64,000 nucleotides of DNA from assembly GCF_002940665.1 (NCBI RefSeq), contig NZ_MIGY01000001.1:992001-1056000 (forward strand), given 5' to 3'. A program made the translations under genes and the position numbers. This DNA is from Xanthomonas arboricola (GTDB lineage Bacteria; Pseudomonadota; Gammaproteobacteria; Xanthomonadales; Xanthomonadaceae). Shown here piece by piece: positions 59,721 to 64,000 of this stretch; within the stretch, counting starts at the first letter, position 1, and each line of letters begins with the position of its first letter. The notes beneath the pieces were generated by a model. It worked only from the letters and a program-made list of their open reading frames with translations. It did no database searches and had not been told where the DNA came from.

Positions 59721-61268
59721 TTACCAGCTGCCCGTGGTCTTGAACTCTTCGATGCCTTTCTTGAAGGCCGCTTCGATGTCGTTGTCCCAGCCGCCGGTGC
59801 TGTTGATCTTGGAGACCAGCTCACCCTGGGTGTTGGCGAAGTGCGCGTGCAGGCCTTCTTCGAACGCCAGCAGCTTGTTGACCGGCACTTCATCGAGGTA
59901 ACCCTCGTTGACGGCGTAGATCGACAGTGCCTGGTCGGCGATGGACATCGGCGCGTACTGCTTCTGCTTCATCAGCTCGGTGACGCGCTGACCGCGCTCG
60001 AGCTGCTTGCGGGTGGCTTCGTCCAGGTCCGAGGCGAACTGCGCGAATGCCGCCAACTCGCGGTACTGCGCCAGCGAGATACGGATGCCGCCGGACAGCT
60101 TCTTGATGATCTTGGTCTGGGCTGCACCGCCAACGCGCGACACCGAGATACCGGCGTTCACCGCCGGACGGATGCCGGCGTTGAACAGGTCGGTTTCCAG
60201 GAAGATCTGGCCGTCGGTGATCGAGATCACGTTGGTCGGCACGAATGCGGACACGTCGCCGGCCTGGGTTTCGATGATCGGCAGCGCGGTCAGCGAACCG
60301 GTCTTGCCGGTCACCGCCCCGTTGGTGAACTTCTCCACATACTCCTCGGACACGCGCGCCGCGCGCTCGAGCAGGCGGGAGTGCAGATAGAACACGTCGC
60401 CCGGATAGGCTTCGCGACCCGGCGGGCGCTTGAGCAGCAGCGAGATCTGGCGGTAGGCCACGGCCTGCTTGGACAGATCGTCGTACACGATCAGCGCGTC
60501 TTCGCCACGGTCCATGAAGTATTCGCCCATGGTGCAGCCGGCGTAGGGGCTGATGTACTGCATCGCGGCCGATTCGGACGCGGTCGCGGCCACCACCACC
60601 GTGTGCGCCAGTGCGCCGTTCTCTTCGAGCTTGCGCACGATGTTGGCAACGGTCGAGGCCTTCTGGCCGATCGCCACGTACACGCACTTGATGCCCGTGC
60701 CCTTCTGGTTGATCACCGCATCGATCGCCAGCGCGGTCTTGCCGGTCTGACGGTCGCCGATGACCAGCTCGCGCTGACCGCGGCCGATCGGGATCATCGC
60801 ATCGACCGACTTGTAACCGGTCTGTACCGGCTGGTCGACCGACTTGCGCCAGATCACGCCCGGCGCAACGCGCTCAACCGGTGCGGTCTGGCTGGCGCCC
60901 AGCGGACCCTTGCCGTCGATCGGCTCGCCGAGCGCGTTGACCACGCGACCGAGCAATTCCGGACCGACCGGCACTTCCAGGATGCGGCCGGTGGTCTTGG
61001 CCACGTCGCCTTCGCGCAGGTTCTCGTAATCGCCCAGCACCACGGCGCCGACCGAATCGCGCTCCAGGTTCAAGGCAAGCGCGAAGGTGTTGTTCGGCAG
61101 TTCGATCATTTCGCCCTGCATCACGTCGGCCAGGCCGAAGATGCGCACGATGCCGTCGGACACGCTGGTCACGGAGCCTTCGTTGCGCGACTCTGCGGAC
61201 AGCTTGACCGCCTCGATACGGGTCTTGATCAGGTCGCTGATTTCGGAGGGGTTGAGCGTGGTTGCCAT
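59721..61268 (-). CDS. atpA: ATP synthase F1 alpha subunit
   Basis: This 515-residue subunit has Walker [34 protein letters not shown] and the [20 protein letters not shown] segment with the arginine finger region. It forms the non-catalytic positions of the ring. The start [20 protein letters not shown] is standard. It lies 47 bases after atpH. Confidence 0.97.
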   Translation of the reverse strand: MATTLNPSEISDLIKTRIEAVKLSAESRNEGSVTSVSDGIVRIFGLADVMQGEMIELPNNTFALALNLERDSVGAVVLGDYENLREGDVAKTTGRILEVPVGPELLGRVVNALGEPIDGKGPLGASQTAPVERVAPGVIWRKSVDQPVQTGYKSVDAMIPIGRGQRELVIGDRQTGKTALAIDAVINQKGTGIKCVYVAIGQKASTVANIVRKLEENGALAHTVVVAATASESAAMQYISPYAGCTMGEYFMDRGEDALIVYDDLSKQAVAYRQISLLLKRPPGREAYPGDVFYLHSRLLERAARVSEEYVEKFTNGAVTGKTGSLTALPIIETQAGDVSAFVPTNVISITDGQIFLETDLFNAGIRPAVNAGISVSRVGGAAQTKIIKKLSGGIRISLAQYRELAAFAQFASDLDEATRKQLERGQRVTELMKQKQYAPMSIADQALSIYAVNEGYLDEVPVNKLLAFEEGLHAHFANTQGELVSKINSTGGWDNDIEAAFKKGIEEFKTTGSW

Positions 61269-61315
61269 CGTTCAGTCCTAGGTGCCGGCCGCGAGGGCCA
61301 TGCGTTTATGTGAAT

Positions 61316-61843
61316 TCAGTGGGCGAGCGAGCTTTGCAGACGCGCGAGCTTGCCCTTCAGCGAGCCATCGATGACCACGTCGCTGGTGTCGATCACCGCG
61401 CCGCCGATCAACGAAGCATCCACCGCGGTGGTGATGTCCACCTCGCGGCCGAAACGCTTCTTCAGCGCAGCAGCGATCGTGTCCAGTTCCGCCTGGCTCA
61501 TTGCAGCCGCCGAGGTCACCGTCGCCTTGACGACGTGTTCGGCTTCGGCCCGCAGCTGTTCGTACAAGCCTGCCACTTCCGGCAGCAGCGACAGTCGCTG
61601 CGCGTCGGCCAGCAGGCCGAGGAAACGCAGATAGTCTTCGCTCGCCTGCGGCGGCGCCAGCAACGTCACTGCCTGATCCTGGCCCAGGGCCGGGTTGAGC
61701 AGCAGCGCGGCCACGCGCGGGTCGCCGGCCACCTGCGCCGAAAACGCCAGCGCCTCGGACCAGGGCGCGAAGTTGCCGCCCTCACGCGCGATCGCAAACG
61801 CGGCGCGGCCGTACGGACGGGCAAGTGTGAGGGCCTGACTCAT
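61316..61843 (-). CDS. atpH: ATP synthase F1 delta subunit
   Basis: The 175-residue subunit connects the F1 head to the peripheral stalk. Its N-terminus is [15 protein letters not shown] and its C-terminus includes [20 protein letters not shown], the OSCP/delta signature. It starts three bases after the atpF stop. Confidence 0.96.
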   Translation of the reverse strand: MSQALTLARPYGRAAFAIAREGGNFAPWSEALAFSAQVAGDPRVAALLLNPALGQDQAVTLLAPPQASEDYLRFLGLLADAQRLSLLPEVAGLYEQLRAEAEHVVKATVTSAAAMSQAELDTIAAALKKRFGREVDITTAVDASLIGGAVIDTSDVVIDGSLKGKLARLQSSLAH

Positions 61844-61846
61844 CGA

Positions 61847-62317
61847 TTAAATCTCCGCCGCCAGCTCGTCGAGCAGCGCCTTGTGGGCGTTGGCATCGAT
61901 TTCGCGCTTGAGCAGCTTTTCGGCACCGCTGACGGCCAGCACGGACACCTGCTTGCGCAGCTCCTCACGGGCACGCGTGGCGGATGCGTCGATCTCGGTC
62001 TGCGCCAGATCCTTCTGACGGTTGGCTTCGGCAATTGCCTCGTGCTTGGCCGCTTCGATGATCTGGTTGGCGCGCGCATGGGCCTGATCGATGATCTCGT
62101 TGGCCTTGGTGCGTGCGTCCTTCAATGCTTCGTTGACCTTTTCCTGCGCCTGCGCCAGATCCTTCTGACTGCGGTCGGCCGCGGCCAGACCTTCAGCGAT
62201 CTTTTGCTGACGCTCTTCGATCGCCTGCAGCAGCGGCGGCCAGATCTTGGTCGCGACGATCCAGATCAGACCGGCGAAGGCCAGCGCCTGGGCAAAGATG
62301 GTAAGGGTGATATCCAT
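61847..62317 (-). CDS. atpF: ATP synthase Fo b subunit
   Basis: The 156-residue subunit has one N-terminal membrane span ([20 protein letters not shown]) followed by a long charged helix that dimerises into the peripheral stalk. Its length is typical. It is separated from atpE by 113 bases that contain two hairpins. Confidence 0.96.
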   Translation of the reverse strand: MDITLTIFAQALAFAGLIWIVATKIWPPLLQAIEERQQKIAEGLAAADRSQKDLAQAQEKVNEALKDARTKANEIIDQAHARANQIIEAAKHEAIAEANRQKDLAQTEIDASATRAREELRKQVSVLAVSGAEKLLKREIDANAHKALLDELAAEI

Positions 62318-62343
62318 GGGTCGCTCAATCGCTGTTTAGGGGT

Positions 62344-62407
62344 GAAAGCGCCACCGCATGGCGACGCTTTCCGACCTTCATCCGCGGACGCAACCGCACG
62401 CGGTTGC
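62344..62407 (-). other. Two hairpins between atpE and atpF
   Basis: GAAAGCG (62344-62350) pairs with CGCTTTC (62365-62371), and GCAACCGC (62390-62397) pairs perfectly with GCGGTTGC (62400-62407). They follow atpE, whose product is needed in about ten copies, and may stabilise that part of the messenger. Confidence 0.5.
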
Positions 62408-62430
62408 CTCCACATCCTGCTACCGCTGGA

Positions 62431-63607
<1,177 letters not shown>

Positions 63608-63632
63608 GTGTCCGGAGCCCTTTAAGTTCGAA

Positions 63633-63998
63633 TCAACGCCTGGCCAGAGCCAGAACCTGAAAAATCAGCCCGATGGCGATACCCGCCAACAAGGCCAGAG
63701 GAGGCAGCCGCCACAGGCCGAAGCCAAGCGCCAGCGCCACGAAAACCAACACCCACTTCAACACCATCGCCAGAATCAGCCGCACCATGGCAATGCCGGC
63801 TGCCTGAATACCGCCACCTAGCGCGGTACGTGCTGCCACCCAACCGCCCAACACCGTCGCAAACCCGGTCAATGCCAGACCGGCAGCGTAGCGGGGACCG
63901 ACCAACAGCAACCCCAGACTGGTTATAGCTACAGCGGCAAGCGGATATACCGCAGCGCGCAGCATCAACCGCCGACCCGCGTCAACGGAGTTCAGCAC
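63633..63998 (-). CDS. atpI: ATP synthase protein I (AtpI)
   Basis: This 121-residue protein has four hydrophobic spans and basic ends, as expected for AtpI, which helps to assemble the c ring. A GTG at 63998 gives MLNSVDAGRRLMLR. The window ends two bases upstream, so the ribosome site, the promoter and any earlier start are outside view. Confidence 0.82.
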   Translation of the reverse strand: MLNSVDAGRRLMLRAAVYPLAAVAITSLGLLLVGPRYAAGLALTGFATVLGGWVAARTALGGGIQAAGIAMVRLILAMVLKWVLVFVALALGFGLWRLPPLALLAGIAIGLIFQVLALARR

Positions 63999-64000
63999 TA

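Overview
The window looks like chromosome of a Xanthomonas species (Gammaproteobacteria, Lysobacterales). The evidence is high GC outside the left end, a metB-bordered LPS cluster, a copL-copA-copB set, a secreted AroQ-gamma chorismate mutase, two large TonB-dependent receptors, and GC-rich intergenic hairpin repeats that I recognise from Xanthomonas. I see no tRNA, rRNA, CRISPR array, insertion sequence or prophage.

Region 1-7579 (minus strand) is an ABC-transporter type O-antigen cluster: a glycosyltransferase overlapping metB, then wzm, wzt, a WbdD-like methyltransferase/kinase/coiled-coil chain terminator, and two more glycosyltransferases, the last cut by the window edge. The wzm-wzt-wbdD-glycosyltransferase order matches E. 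coli O8/O9a. Base composition from about 1 to 6100 is clearly poorer in GC than the rest, which suggests acquired DNA. Region 7576-10247 holds a PLP-dependent gamma-synthase/lyase (metB) and a cystathionine beta-synthase, a pair that could run transsulfuration in either direction.

Region 10.5-35.8 kb is mostly conserved metabolism and envelope genes: a small DUF465 protein, a two-gene OmpA-like envelope unit, pilU, fahA-maiA (tyrosine degradation), rhlE, a secreted M28 peptidase beside a TonB receptor, queD, a phasin, bioD, msrC with a TfoX-C protein, a siderophore-type esterase with its TonB receptor, gph, dinB, fabA-fabB and the oligopeptidase prlC. Region 35.9-40.8 kb has a Cds1-like cysteine desulfhydrase divergent from copL-copA-copB (periplasmic copper resistance), followed by gloA.

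Region 41.9-55.2 kb carries glmS and glmU. Between them sits an oppositely oriented exporter operon (membrane fusion protein, ATPase, two FtsX-type permeases) followed by an NtrC-family regulator and an NtrY-like kinase. A good sigma-54 promoter and an array of GTGTCCGC palindromes lie directly upstream of the exporter, so the whole block reads as a self-contained envelope-response export system. Region 55.3-64 kb holds a GtrA-like protein, the chorismate mutase and the complete ATP synthase operon atpIBEFHAGDC, whose distal gene junctions carry inverted intergenic repeats.

The most interesting non-coding signals are the sigma-54 promoter with its enhancer-like array, a stem that hides the Shine-Dalgarno and start codon of a hypothetical gene at 42.4 kb, a structured RNA candidate at 10.9-11.05 kb, a palindrome over the phasin promoter, and two oppositely oriented copies of a long-stem element after pilU.
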